Source: Candidatus Magasanikiibacteriota bacterium (GTDB taxonomy: Bacteria; Patescibacteriota; Patescibacteriia; Magasanikbacterales; UBA922). Taken from it: a stretch of DNA of 34,910 nucleotides. The position numbers and the translations under genes were made by a program. The notes beneath the pieces were generated by a model. It searched no databases. It saw nothing but the letters and a program-made list of their open reading frames with translations, and was not told the DNA's origin. Positions within the stretch are counted from its first letter, which is position 1. Every line of letters begins with the position of its first letter. This document shows positions 17,671 to 27,020 of the stretch, in pieces. The DNA lies in the NCBI GenBank assembly GCA_002716765.1, contig PBBY01000020.1:1-34910 (forward strand), written 5' to 3'.

Positions 17671-17759
17671 ATTACGGGATTTTTTGGTTTTGTCTTGACT
17701 TTGCTGTGAAATGCTGAGTAAGACTAAGAGTGCGGTATGTTGAGTTAAATATTTTTTAT

Positions 17760-19268
17760 ATGGAAACTGGGTATTATCTATTTTTTGGTCTGGTGGTTGT
17801 GTATATACTGTTTCAATACTATGGAATGTATCAGTCTTTTTTGTTTTTTAAAAAAAGTAGAGTGTGCGATAGAAAAAAACAGAACACCTCTGTTGCGGCA
17901 GCTAAGGATCCAAAAATACACATACTTATACCTGTGTTACGAGAGCAGGAAATTATCATAAAAAATTTAGATATATTTACAAATCTTAGTGGAAACTACG
18001 AGGTAACATATATTACAACAGAAAAAGAAAAGCATGAAAAAGATCTTGCGTTGGTGCGTTTAATGGCCCGTAAAAAACGTCTTTTAGCGACAGGAAGTGA
18101 AGGGGTTTTTGTTGAACTGCTTGTAGGGTTTTTTCCACAAAACATGAGTAGGGTGTTATTTAGAAATAGAAAGAAAGAAGGGTTTTGGTCTGATCTTTTG
18201 TTGCAGTACAGACAGCTACCGAGCACCGCTGATATGATAGATGTGTTTATCAAAAATAGCACAAAAAACTTGGATTTTGTAAAACATGTTCATTATCCAA
18301 AAACTGATGGTCTAATGTCACATCAGTTAAATTATGCATGTGATAGAATTGCAGCTGAAAATAAGTCGGATGAGTGTTTTGTGCTTATCTATAATGCAGA
18401 TTCGGAGGTTCAGTCAAATATTTTAGACGAATTTAGGTTGAAAATTGAGCAAGGTGAGAGGGTTATTATGCAGTCGGCGTTATTTTTGTCGAATTACAAT
18501 TCTTTTGAAAAAGGATTTCGCCAAAGTATTTTAAAGTCTGTTGGACTTGTTCAGAGTCGTTGGACTTTGGCACATGAGATTCCTAGGGTCAGGAGACAAT
18601 ATAACCAAGGGTTTTTGTCTAATTTCGAGTCAGCTCATGTTGTTGGGCACGGAACATGCATACGTTTAGATGTTTTACAAAAAGTTGGTGGGTATCCGAC
18701 AGTGTTTTTAAATGAGGATCTTCCTTTAGGGTATTTCTTGGCGCTTGCAGGGGAGAGAATCTGCACTTTGCCAGTATTAGAAAATGCTCAGTCACCAACT
18801 ACTTTGTCAAGTGTTATTACGCAGTATACAACATGGTTTTTTGGGGTCGCTGGTTACTATTCTTACTATAAGTATGCCGTTGGGCACCTACTACTTCCAA
18901 GGCGTAAGGCTTGTCTTTGGGCTTGGGTCAACACGGTGAAGGCTTTAGTGTGGTTGTTGACACTCATCGTATGGATTATCTTAATTTTGGCCCCACTGCT
19001 TCTTGGAATAGGGCATTTTACACTTATTGCGGTTGGATTGTTTGTATTATTTACAACAGGGTCAAATTTCGTTGTAGCCGCATTTGTGGAGTCTAATCCA
19101 AAGATTTTAGGAGTTAGGTCTTTTCAGGTTAAATACACTCTTGATATGATATATTCTGCACCAGTCGGATACCTTATGAGAAGTTTCGGGCCAGTAAGAG
19201 GGTTTTATCAGATCTGCCGATCTTACATTACTCAAAGCGGAATCATAAAAAAGAAAACTGAAAGGTAG
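17760..19268 (+). CDS. Membrane glycosyltransferase, family 2-like
   Basis: METGYYLFFGLVVVYILF N-terminal TM; IHILIPVLREQEII, YNADSEVQSN, FLNEDLPLGYF motifs; C-terminal TM helices. ATG 17760 preferred over GTG 17730. Confidence 0.8.
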   Translation: METGYYLFFGLVVVYILFQYYGMYQSFLFFKKSRVCDRKKQNTSVAAAKDPKIHILIPVLREQEIIIKNLDIFTNLSGNYEVTYITTEKEKHEKDLALVRLMARKKRLLATGSEGVFVELLVGFFPQNMSRVLFRNRKKEGFWSDLLLQYRQLPSTADMIDVFIKNSTKNLDFVKHVHYPKTDGLMSHQLNYACDRIAAENKSDECFVLIYNADSEVQSNILDEFRLKIEQGERVIMQSALFLSNYNSFEKGFRQSILKSVGLVQSRWTLAHEIPRVRRQYNQGFLSNFESAHVVGHGTCIRLDVLQKVGGYPTVFLNEDLPLGYFLALAGERICTLPVLENAQSPTTLSSVITQYTTWFFGVAGYYSYYKYAVGHLLLPRRKACLWAWVNTVKALVWLLTLIVWIILILAPLLLGIGHFTLIAVGLFVLFTTGSNFVVAAFVESNPKILGVRSFQVKYTLDMIYSAPVGYLMRSFGPVRGFYQICRSYITQSGIIKKKTER

Positions 19269-19284
19269 TATAAATAATATTAGT

Positions 19285-19989
19285 ATGTTTCTAAACATAG
19301 TTTTTCATAGAATAGTAAATAAACACTCTGATCTTAGGGATACATATGAACTGACGACCTCTCAGTTTGTTCAAACTTTGTCGCTTGTTCGTAGATTGAG
19401 TCGGCAAAACGTTTCTCCTTTTACTAATTATAGACTATATTTTGATGATGGTGACAATAGTTTCTTGTCTATTGTTTTACCGTTACTAAAAAAAAGAGAA
19501 CTGAAAAACGTCGTTTTAGCAATTACAACAGACAATGTTGGGCAACCTGGTTTTCTTTCATATGATGATTTAAGTTGGGTTCAGGAAAAGGGCGTTGTCA
19601 TTAGTTCTCATAGTGTTTCGCACCCAGCGTTAGCATATTATATAAATGGGGTTGCACAAGAAAGCGCCATCGGGGCGGAATATCAAACAGCACCTTTTGG
19701 CCATACTCGCAGATTAACAGCACAAGAGATTTTATTCCAACTGAAAGAGTCTAAGAAAACCCTTCAGGATAATGGTTTTTTTACAGATGAGTTCGTTTTG
19801 CCACATGGATGCTATAATGATACAGTTCTTCGTATTAATAAGAAAAATAATTTATATGATACTATAAGTACATGTGATGAGTTTATTGACTCAGGCACTT
19901 ATTTGAGACCAAGAGTCCTTACACGACATGATGTTCCCTTAGAGTATTTTGAGAGAAAAATAACACTACTTACTCCTTACACAGTATAA
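19285..19989 (+). CDS. Polysaccharide deacetylase (NodB-like)
   Basis: YFDDGDNSF (motif 1), SSHSVSHPAL (motif 2), LPHGCYND (motif 3). Confidence 0.85.
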   Translation: MFLNIVFHRIVNKHSDLRDTYELTTSQFVQTLSLVRRLSRQNVSPFTNYRLYFDDGDNSFLSIVLPLLKKRELKNVVLAITTDNVGQPGFLSYDDLSWVQEKGVVISSHSVSHPALAYYINGVAQESAIGAEYQTAPFGHTRRLTAQEILFQLKESKKTLQDNGFFTDEFVLPHGCYNDTVLRINKKNNLYDTISTCDEFIDSGTYLRPRVLTRHDVPLEYFERKITLLTPYTV

Positions 19990-19998
19990 AAACACAGC

Positions 19999-21165
19999 AT
20001 GTCTATATATATAAAAAGTGGAGCGCAAGAAGATCTACCGGATACCAGTTTTTTGTTTGTAACAAGAAATAGGGCGCCATATTCAGATTTCAATAAGAAT
20101 CCACTAACATGGGCTTTCAAGACACTTCTTGCAAATACGTATTCTAAGAAAATTACACAATGGCTTGTAATTATTGATGGTTCTACTGATTACACGATTG
20201 AAAACTTAAAATGGTTATCCAGGAGTCATCGAATTAGAATTGACTCACATTATTATTCTGAACACAAAGGTTGTTCTTTTCGCAGGAACCAAGGGATTGA
20301 ACTTCTTAACAATGATCTCTTTTTTATGGGGGATGATGACTGTCTCTATCGTAAAGAATTTATCAGTCGTGCACTTGAAGCGTGGTTTGAGATTTCAAAA
20401 AAAGATGAAAAACTTTCAGTGCTTGCATTACCAATTCTTGAGATGAGAACTACATATAATGGCAGGATTGAGAAAAAACTTGTAGGGGCTGTTGACCATG
20501 GCCGCGGCTGGTTTTCACATAATTTTGACAAAAGACCTTATTCTAACGGTAGGGTTGTTAGGTCTCCATTTCAGGTCAAAACATTTTCCGGGGTAACACT
20601 TGGGAGTAAGAAGGCCTTTTTGGGTGCAGGTAATTTCCCGGATTTATCTGTGTGGGGTAATGATTATTCTGAACACCTTGAGATTTCGTATTCATTGGAT
20701 AAGGCTGGTTTTTCAATGTATTACCTTCCTGATGAGTCTGCAAGTGTTACGCATATTAAGTGGGGAGATAGGCGAAAAATTTTACCAGCGTCTGATCGTA
20801 GAACAAAGTTTTCTGGGGTTGACTACACGCTTTTTGAGATTGAGAATGAATCCCGGGGTGCAGGTATTAGCGGCTGTAGGGTAGGTTTAGAGGATTTCAT
20901 CATCAATCGAATCGGAAGTTTTTTAGCATTCTATCTACGCATAGGGAAAGATGAGGCAATGGCATACGCCTTAATTGAGTATAGGTGTGCGGTTACGAAC
21001 AAGCATTTAGCTGGAACTCCAAAATCGATTTTTACTCTTAACAAGGCAGCGAGAATTGCGTTATGGAAAAATGGTATTAAGGCTGGACTTAATAGTTTTT
21101 ATAAAAATTTTACAACGCAAAGGGATTATTGGTATAATCAGATAATGCAAGCAGTAAATGAATAA
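19999..21165 (+). CDS. Glycosyltransferase family 2 (GT-A)
   Basis: DTSFLFVTRNR, WLVIIDGSTDYT, HKGCSFRRNQGIELLNNDLFFMGDDDCLY. Confidence 0.85.
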   Translation: MSIYIKSGAQEDLPDTSFLFVTRNRAPYSDFNKNPLTWAFKTLLANTYSKKITQWLVIIDGSTDYTIENLKWLSRSHRIRIDSHYYSEHKGCSFRRNQGIELLNNDLFFMGDDDCLYRKEFISRALEAWFEISKKDEKLSVLALPILEMRTTYNGRIEKKLVGAVDHGRGWFSHNFDKRPYSNGRVVRSPFQVKTFSGVTLGSKKAFLGAGNFPDLSVWGNDYSEHLEISYSLDKAGFSMYYLPDESASVTHIKWGDRRKILPASDRRTKFSGVDYTLFEIENESRGAGISGCRVGLEDFIINRIGSFLAFYLRIGKDEAMAYALIEYRCAVTNKHLAGTPKSIFTLNKAARIALWKNGIKAGLNSFYKNFTTQRDYWYNQIMQAVNE

Positions 21166-21811
21166 GCATACATATCTGAAAAACTCTACACTAAAACTCG
21201 TATTACTTGATTTTGATGGTGTGTTATCACAGGGTCGTTTTTATTCGACAATAAAGAAAGATAGCCCAGAGATTTATGAAAAAATTGCAAATATTTTATT
21301 TAGTAAAGAAGCTTGGCCTTTTTCATCTAGGTGGATGAGAGGTGAATTTTCATATAAAGATTTACATAGGGAAATTGCACCTAGAGTTGGTGTTGAGGTA
21401 GAGTATTTAAATAATAAGCTTGTGGAGAGTGTCATGTGTATGAAATTAAACACCCCACTTGTTGAATTCTCTAAAAAACTAAGGTCTTCCGGAATACAAG
21501 TTGTAATATTTACGGACAATATGGATATTTTTGATGAGGTATTTGTTCGGTATGCAAATTTGGACACTTTATTTGATAAGATTTTTTCTTCTTCAGCGTA
21601 TAAAAAGCTAAAACTGGAAAATAATGCTGAATTTTTACGCGATGTTTTTGCAGAGATGGGTATCAGGCCGTCGGAATCTCTGTTTTTAGATGATTCAATA
21701 AAAATAGGACCTTATATGGAAAAGCTTGGTGGGAAATTTTATCATTATGACAAGTATGTTGATGGACATCAAGACTTCTTAATCTGGTTTAATCAGGCGT
21801 ATTCTGTATAA
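21158..21811 (+). CDS. HAD-superfamily hydrolase
   Basis: LVLLDFDGVLSQG (motif I), VVIFTDN (motif II), SLFLDDSIKIGPYMEKLGG (motif IV); 8-bp overlap with upstream GT. Confidence 0.85.
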   Translation: MNKHTYLKNSTLKLVLLDFDGVLSQGRFYSTIKKDSPEIYEKIANILFSKEAWPFSSRWMRGEFSYKDLHREIAPRVGVEVEYLNNKLVESVMCMKLNTPLVEFSKKLRSSGIQVVIFTDNMDIFDEVFVRYANLDTLFDKIFSSSAYKKLKLENNAEFLRDVFAEMGIRPSESLFLDDSIKIGPYMEKLGGKFYHYDKYVDGHQDFLIWFNQAYSV

Positions 21812-21893
21812 AAAAGTACACAATATCTATCTCGATCATCCGCATCAGATAAGAAAAATATTCTACAAGTCACAGGAGTGGTATGTTAAATCT

Positions 21894-22607
21894 GTGAAGG
21901 ATAAAATAGTCCAGGAGAGGGAGTATAAGGTTCAAGAGGGGTTATATGCATCAGGTCATGTCCCAAGAGTAACTAAGTATTCTGATGAGGGTTTTTATGA
22001 GGAGGTTCTTTTTGGAAGAACCTTTTTGGCGTGTGATTTTATCACAGATGAGATGGTTTCTGCCCTTGCAAAGACCCTGCAGACCGTTCATTGTAGTATT
22101 GATTTGGCGGATCAAGATATGTTTTACGATAAGTTGAAATTTAAAAACTGGTCTTATGATCCAGTATCTGTTTTAGAACTTGTTACGCAGAATAATAAAG
22201 AGTCGGTTAAAGGTGTGCTAGACTATGATGCGGTGAAGAAGATTGCCACAACACTTAAAGAAGTGCTTAGGGGTTTTTCATATCAACCCACAATCATACA
22301 CGGTGATGTGAGTCTTGGGAATGTTATTGTTACCTCGGAAAATAGTATTTACCTTATTGACTGGACAGACTGTAGGATTGATACAGGTATGTCTGATGTT
22401 GTTCAAGCTATTCATTTAATGAAGCTTGATGATGAACACAAAGAGTTATTTTTAAAAACTTATACCCATTCATTAAATTTCCCCTTTTTTGTTGACTACC
22501 TTTTGTTGCTACATGAACTGTTTGACCACTGTAAGAGCAAAAGGAAAAAAGAGGGTGGTATATCTGTGCTGTGCCACAGAATTGAGTATATGAAAAAATA
22601 CTTATGA
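21894..22607 (+). CDS. APH/choline-kinase-like phosphotransferase (true start uncertain, possibly upstream)
   Basis: IIHGDVSLGNVIV catalytic loop, IYLIDWTDC metal loop; frame open back to 21783. Confidence 0.8.
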   Translation: MKDKIVQEREYKVQEGLYASGHVPRVTKYSDEGFYEEVLFGRTFLACDFITDEMVSALAKTLQTVHCSIDLADQDMFYDKLKFKNWSYDPVSVLELVTQNNKESVKGVLDYDAVKKIATTLKEVLRGFSYQPTIIHGDVSLGNVIVTSENSIYLIDWTDCRIDTGMSDVVQAIHLMKLDDEHKELFLKTYTHSLNFPFFVDYLLLLHELFDHCKSKRKKEGGISVLCHRIEYMKKYL

Positions 22608-23227
22608 TTATTAAACAATATTTGCATGGATTGTACGGCAACAAAGCATTGTCGCATGGTATACACTTAGAGGGAGGGGCAGCTTTATCATTTTATTATG
22701 GATTTGAAAGGGTCTTTTCGAATGATTTAGATTTTACATATGAAACGGCAAAAGATCGGGCACGATTTCTTTTAGACCTTTCTCTTCCGCTTGGGAAGGA
22801 TTTTTATGCAAAGGAGTTGTCTAAGCATCGATCAAGTATCATTGAAAGAAGTACCGGTAACACACTTTTCTCAGTTGACTACTATCACGCGCCTTCAAGA
22901 TTTTGTGATTATGAGACACGTCCTTTTGAGGGGAAAACAAATTCAAAGATACATTCTTTGCTAGATATTCTTACTGAAAAGCTTTTTTGCTTGATTGAGC
23001 GTGACACAAAAAGGGATGTGATTGATGCTGCAATGATTCTTCGGTCAGAGAAGGTTAATGCTTCTGAGCTTTCTAGTTTGTTTACACTAAAGCAGACTGT
23101 CAAACTGACTAACTTTAATAATTTAGAGGAATTTGTTCGAGGGATATTTAGGTTGAGCGAGCAGAAGGTGGCATGGGGTGAGGTTTGTCAAGAGTTACAA
23201 TGCATTGTAAATTATTTAAAAAAATAG
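22604..23227 (+). CDS. AbiEii/AbiGii-like nucleotidyltransferase
   Basis: HLEGGAALSFYYGFERVFSNDLDF (GG...R.S.DLDF); KIHSLLDILTEKLFCLIERDTKRDVIDAAMIL; ATGA overlap with upstream stop. Confidence 0.8.
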   Translation: MIIKQYLHGLYGNKALSHGIHLEGGAALSFYYGFERVFSNDLDFTYETAKDRARFLLDLSLPLGKDFYAKELSKHRSSIIERSTGNTLFSVDYYHAPSRFCDYETRPFEGKTNSKIHSLLDILTEKLFCLIERDTKRDVIDAAMILRSEKVNASELSSLFTLKQTVKLTNFNNLEEFVRGIFRLSEQKVAWGEVCQELQCIVNYLKK

Positions 23228-23242
23228 CCTTATCTAAGGCTA
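23225..23242 (-). terminator. Terminator of the minus-strand kinase gene, overlapping the end of the nucleotidyltransferase CDS
   Basis: TAGCCTT-atct-AAGGCTA with a T7 tract on the minus strand. Confidence 0.6.
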
Positions 23243-23826
23243 GTGTAGTCAGCAATTCTATGGCAAATATCTTTGATTGACTTCTCATCAGTGTCTATAT
23301 AAAGATATCGAATTCTATGTCTAGTGCAAAAATCAATCATATACTGTACCGACCTAAGGTTAAACGTTTGGTCGAGTAGTATTGGTAGATATCTATCTCG
23401 AATATGATAAACACGCTTTAATTGTTGAGAGTGTGACACATCTAGAATAATGACTATGTCAGGTAGGATTTTCAGCGAACTGTTGATCCAATGTAATTCG
23501 ATTTCTTCTTGAATATTGATACCGGTTACAGGGATTATTCCATATCTAAACGCGAGTATTGTTAAAAATGAACGGTCTAAAAGAACATGAGTAGGGTTTG
23601 ATCCTTCGAGTATGTTTCCAAGATCCACTAAACGCTGTTCTTCTAGTGTCTCAAAAATTTTCATTCCATCCCAAGTCATTTTAATTGAAGTTGGTGGAAA
23701 TGTTGGTGGAGAGTATGAATAGTCATTATACTCTCGTATTGAGTGAACACCTGATCTTCTTGTTAATTGCTGTATACAGCTACTTTTTCCAGCTGCGCAC
23801 GGCCCTTCAATTGCTATAATACTCAT
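23230..23826 (-). CDS. P-loop nucleoside/NMP-kinase-like protein
   Basis: IIAIEGPCAAGKSSCIQQL Walker A; HVLLDRSFLTILAFRYG; PDIVIILDVSHSQQLKRVYHIRDRYLP; RBS AAGGAGTGAC. Confidence 0.75.
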   Translation of the reverse strand: MSIIAIEGPCAAGKSSCIQQLTRRSGVHSIREYNDYSYSPPTFPPTSIKMTWDGMKIFETLEEQRLVDLGNILEGSNPTHVLLDRSFLTILAFRYGIIPVTGINIQEEIELHWINSSLKILPDIVIILDVSHSQQLKRVYHIRDRYLPILLDQTFNLRSVQYMIDFCTRHRIRYLYIDTDEKSIKDICHRIADYTSLR

Positions 23827-24022
23827 TTTGTCACTCCTTGTAATAATGAGCAGTTGGTTGTGCGGGTATATTACATTTTTTGGGATATATTAGTCAAGTA
23901 AAGTACGTGACCATACTTCTTTCTCCTGGTTGGTGATACTCTTGTAGAACAGGATAATACACTGCTTCAATAGTATTTTTGAGGGGTGAAAGATTTGTAC
24001 GGAACCCTGTGGTTTTGGTTGT

Positions 24023-25552
24023 TTATTTCATGATTTTTTGGTTTTGTATAGTGATTGCGCGGTCGCACTGTATGTGTTCTACAAAATATCTATCATGAGA
24101 AATAAGGAGTACGGCACCGGTAAATTCTTTTATAGCTTGTTCTATAACTTCTTTTGTTTTAATATCTAAATGGTTTGTTGGTTCATCCAAGATAAGAAAA
24201 TCATATTTTTTTTGTGCAAAAACCACAAAACTCAACCTTGCTCGTTGCCCGGGGCTTAACTCTTGTATTTTGTAATTTTGTAAATGTTTTGGAAAAAGAA
24301 ATTTTTCTAGTGTGCCAAATGAGCGACTAAAATCTATGTTCGTTTTTTCTATAACATACTCTCGAACCGTTTTGTTTTTTGGTAAATGGCTTTGGTCTTG
24401 AGAAAAGTATGCCCAAGAAATACTTTCACCAATGCTAATAGTGCCACTTGTTGGAAGTATGTTTTGTTGATCTTGGTTTGCTGCGCTTCCAAGAATAAGT
24501 TTTATGAGTGTAGTTTTTCCTATACCGTTTTTTCCATAAAACCATACTTTTTCATTGCCATATATAGTAAAGTTTGTGTCGATCAGTAGCGGGTCTGATT
24601 TTGGGTAACTAAAAGAGAGGTTTGAAATATCTAGTACCAGTTTTTTATTATGCATGGTGCTTTCTATACTAATGTCTTTTAATTTTTGTTCTTCGTATGC
24701 GGTTATTTCTTCTGATTTTACCTCTCTGTCAATTCTTTTTTTTGCCGCTTTTACCGCCTTACCTCTCTTGTTGCCGCTTTTAATGTTTCTTGCTGATTTA
24801 AGAAGTTTCTCCAAATGTTCTCGTTTCTTTTCTTGTGCAGAAAATGCTTTTTCTCGTTGTTCTATCCACCCAACCTTTTGGAGTAAATAATTATCGTAGT
24901 TACCGGTAAATATATTAAGCTTTTTTTCGTCAATTTCAAAAATAGTATTGGTGGTATTGTTAAGAAATTCTCTATCATGAGAAATAATAATGCAAATACC
25001 GTCAAATGCTTGTATAAATGTTTCAAACCATTCTATTCCTTCTATATCCAAATGGTTTGTAGGTTCATCAAGTAATAGCACTGTTGGTTCAGTAATAAGA
25101 ATTTTTGCTAAATAAAGTTTCATTTTCTGACCTTCGCTAAGTTTGTGTATTGCTAAAAATTCATCAATTACGCCTTCTCGGTGTTTTTGTGTTTCTGTAT
25201 CACCAACAAAAATACCAAGTGACGCAAGTATTTTGTCTACTTTCCATTTTTCTGAATATACATCATCTACAAGGGATTCTATCCACTCGCCAACAAATAA
25301 CTCCTTGTCTTCGCCAGAAAAGACATCTTTAGTAAAAGAAAACTCTTGTGGCAAATAAGCGATTTTTTCACGCGTCAAGTCTACGGTTCCGCTATCCTGT
25401 TTTTCTACCCCCGCGATAATTTTCATTAATGTTGTTTTTCCACAACCATTAAGTCCCACTAGTCCAACTTTTTCTTTATTTCCAAGCAAAAAAGAGATGT
25501 CTGTAAATAGGACATCCGAAAAACTTAAGGATATGTCTTTTGCGTGAATCAT
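24023..25552 (-). CDS. ABC-F family ATPase (two ABC domains)
   Basis: Two Walker A (GLNGCGKTT, GKNGIGKTT), signature motifs LSEGQKMKL and LSPGQRARL, linker between domains, no TM segments. Confidence 0.92.
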   Translation of the reverse strand: MIHAKDISLSFSDVLFTDISFLLGNKEKVGLVGLNGCGKTTLMKIIAGVEKQDSGTVDLTREKIAYLPQEFSFTKDVFSGEDKELFVGEWIESLVDDVYSEKWKVDKILASLGIFVGDTETQKHREGVIDEFLAIHKLSEGQKMKLYLAKILITEPTVLLLDEPTNHLDIEGIEWFETFIQAFDGICIIISHDREFLNNTTNTIFEIDEKKLNIFTGNYDNYLLQKVGWIEQREKAFSAQEKKREHLEKLLKSARNIKSGNKRGKAVKAAKKRIDREVKSEEITAYEEQKLKDISIESTMHNKKLVLDISNLSFSYPKSDPLLIDTNFTIYGNEKVWFYGKNGIGKTTLIKLILGSAANQDQQNILPTSGTISIGESISWAYFSQDQSHLPKNKTVREYVIEKTNIDFSRSFGTLEKFLFPKHLQNYKIQELSPGQRARLSFVVFAQKKYDFLILDEPTNHLDIKTKEVIEQAIKEFTGAVLLISHDRYFVEHIQCDRAITIQNQKIMK

Positions 25553-25591
25553 ATGTTTTTCACTATAGCAAGGATTGGGGAGTGGAGCAAG

Positions 25592-25620
25592 TTGACAAAA
25601 TAATAAAAGTATGATGTAAT
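25592..25620 (+). promoter_or_regulatory. Sigma70-like promoter for the 187-aa ORF
   Basis: TTGACA-N17-TGTAAT. Confidence 0.5.
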
Positions 25621-25659
25621 GTGTGAGTCTTTATTTACCTAGACAAAAGGAGGTTTTGA

Positions 25660-26223
25660 ATGGTAGAAGACGTTAACATTTTACATTACGTAAAACCTGT
25701 TTTTCCGTATTCACCAAGTGATTTTCGTGTCCCGCGCTATACCTGTAATCAGAAAATTGGAACTGTCGAAGAGGAGGAAGTCGCTGCCCGAATTGTACAT
25801 CATTGTATAAGGGAAGGGTGTTGGTGCAAGATTGAACTCCACTCATTTCTTTCAGGTATTAATCTCGAGTATATCGCGATAACACTCGATAATAATAGTC
25901 GCAATGATGTGTTGAGACGTAACCGTCAATCTCAGGCAATGTACAAAGAAAATCTGCTTCGGTACCAACTAAAAGTTGTTTTAACTTTTGGAATATATCA
26001 CTTCTTCGGCAACAATCGTCCTGTGCCCCCAAAACTTAGCAACGTTCCAGAGCTTAATCTGCCGTTTACTGGAGCAGTAAATAGCATGAGTCATGTGCAA
26101 GAAGGTATTGCAAGTTTGACAAAAAAAGGTGCGATTAATATTGTTACTATAAAAGGTAATAAGTGGATTGTTCCTACACCAAAACTTCTGGAACCTCTTT
26201 CAGATTTTCGTGTAAGTAGGTAA
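25660..26223 (+). CDS. Hypothetical protein, 187 aa
   Basis: Strong RBS AGGAGG upstream of ATG, promoter upstream and intrinsic terminator downstream. Confidence 0.75.
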   Translation: MVEDVNILHYVKPVFPYSPSDFRVPRYTCNQKIGTVEEEEVAARIVHHCIREGCWCKIELHSFLSGINLEYIAITLDNNSRNDVLRRNRQSQAMYKENLLRYQLKVVLTFGIYHFFGNNRPVPPKLSNVPELNLPFTGAVNSMSHVQEGIASLTKKGAINIVTIKGNKWIVPTPKLLEPLSDFRVSR

Positions 26224-26251
26224 CACCCATTTCCTTCCGTTCTTTTATACC

Positions 26252-26277
26252 CACTCTTACGTTGTAAGGGTGTTTTT
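26252..26277 (+). terminator. Intrinsic terminator
   Basis: CACTCTTAC-gtt-GTAAGGGTG-TTTTT. Confidence 0.8.
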
Positions 26278-26397
26278 AGTTTCCTCAATAAACACAAAAC
26301 CTGTACAAAAGAATCAGTTTCTGTTAAAATACAAAAGATATTATTATTGCAATATATCTGTTGTATATAACTTTTGCTCTTTTAAAGGAGAAGTGTC

Positions 26398-26679
26398 ATG
26401 ATTCATTCCATGCTTTCTGTTGTCTTAAATATCTTTTTAGCATCATTTGTTATTATGATCATGATGCTCTATATTTTTGCTCGAAATGAACGTAAAAACA
26501 AAGAAGTGGTATTTATTAATATCTGCCTGTGTGGTATATTTTCTCTCAGTGTATTTATGCTTATCCAACTTGTGGCAGTTGAGGTTTCGGGTTTGGCCGG
26601 TGGATTTTTACATGTATATGGATTAGTAGTTTTTGCTCTTATGGCAAGAAATGAATTAAAACTTGTCACTACTCAATAA
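26398..26679 (+). CDS. Small integral membrane protein, 93 aa
   Basis: RBS AAAGGAG then ATG; about three hydrophobic segments. Confidence 0.65.
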   Translation: MIHSMLSVVLNIFLASFVIMIMMLYIFARNERKNKEVVFINICLCGIFSLSVFMLIQLVAVEVSGLAGGFLHVYGLVVFALMARNELKLVTTQ

Positions 26680-26740
26680 TACTGTATAGGTTCTAGTAAC
26701 TTCTATCCTTTTAGTTCTTAAACCAATAACAAAACACCCT

Positions 26741-27016
26741 TTATGGGTGTGTATTTTTTTTATGTTCTTTTACCACTTCTTCCACAATGAGTTGGAAGAT
26801 TTTTGTAATAAGGTTTGTTTCTAGTTTTAGTTTTTTGGCTTGTGTAACAATTTTTTCTAATTGCGCCGCCTCTCTTTTGGTATCCTTTGGTGGAAGACCG
26901 TGCACATGCTTCAGTTCTCCAATTTTTCTGGTTAGAGAAAACCTTTTCGCAAGTAAAGAGAGTAGTTCTGTATTTATAGCATCTATTTCTTTGCGTATTG
27001 AGTGTAATTCTTTCAT
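26741..27016 (-). CDS. Chorismate mutase (AroQ type)
   Basis: MKELHSIRKEIDAINTELLSLLAKRFSLTRKIGELKHVHGLPPKDTKREAAQLEKI; likely start 27016. Confidence 0.85.
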   Translation of the reverse strand: MKELHSIRKEIDAINTELLSLLAKRFSLTRKIGELKHVHGLPPKDTKREAAQLEKIVTQAKKLKLETNLITKIFQLIVEEVVKEHKKNTHP

Positions 27017-27020
27017 ATAC

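Noticed and set aside
24023-25552. ABC transporter with missing permease
   Set aside because: Two fused ABC domains with a linker and no TM segments fit a translation-associated ABC-F protein, so no permease is expected
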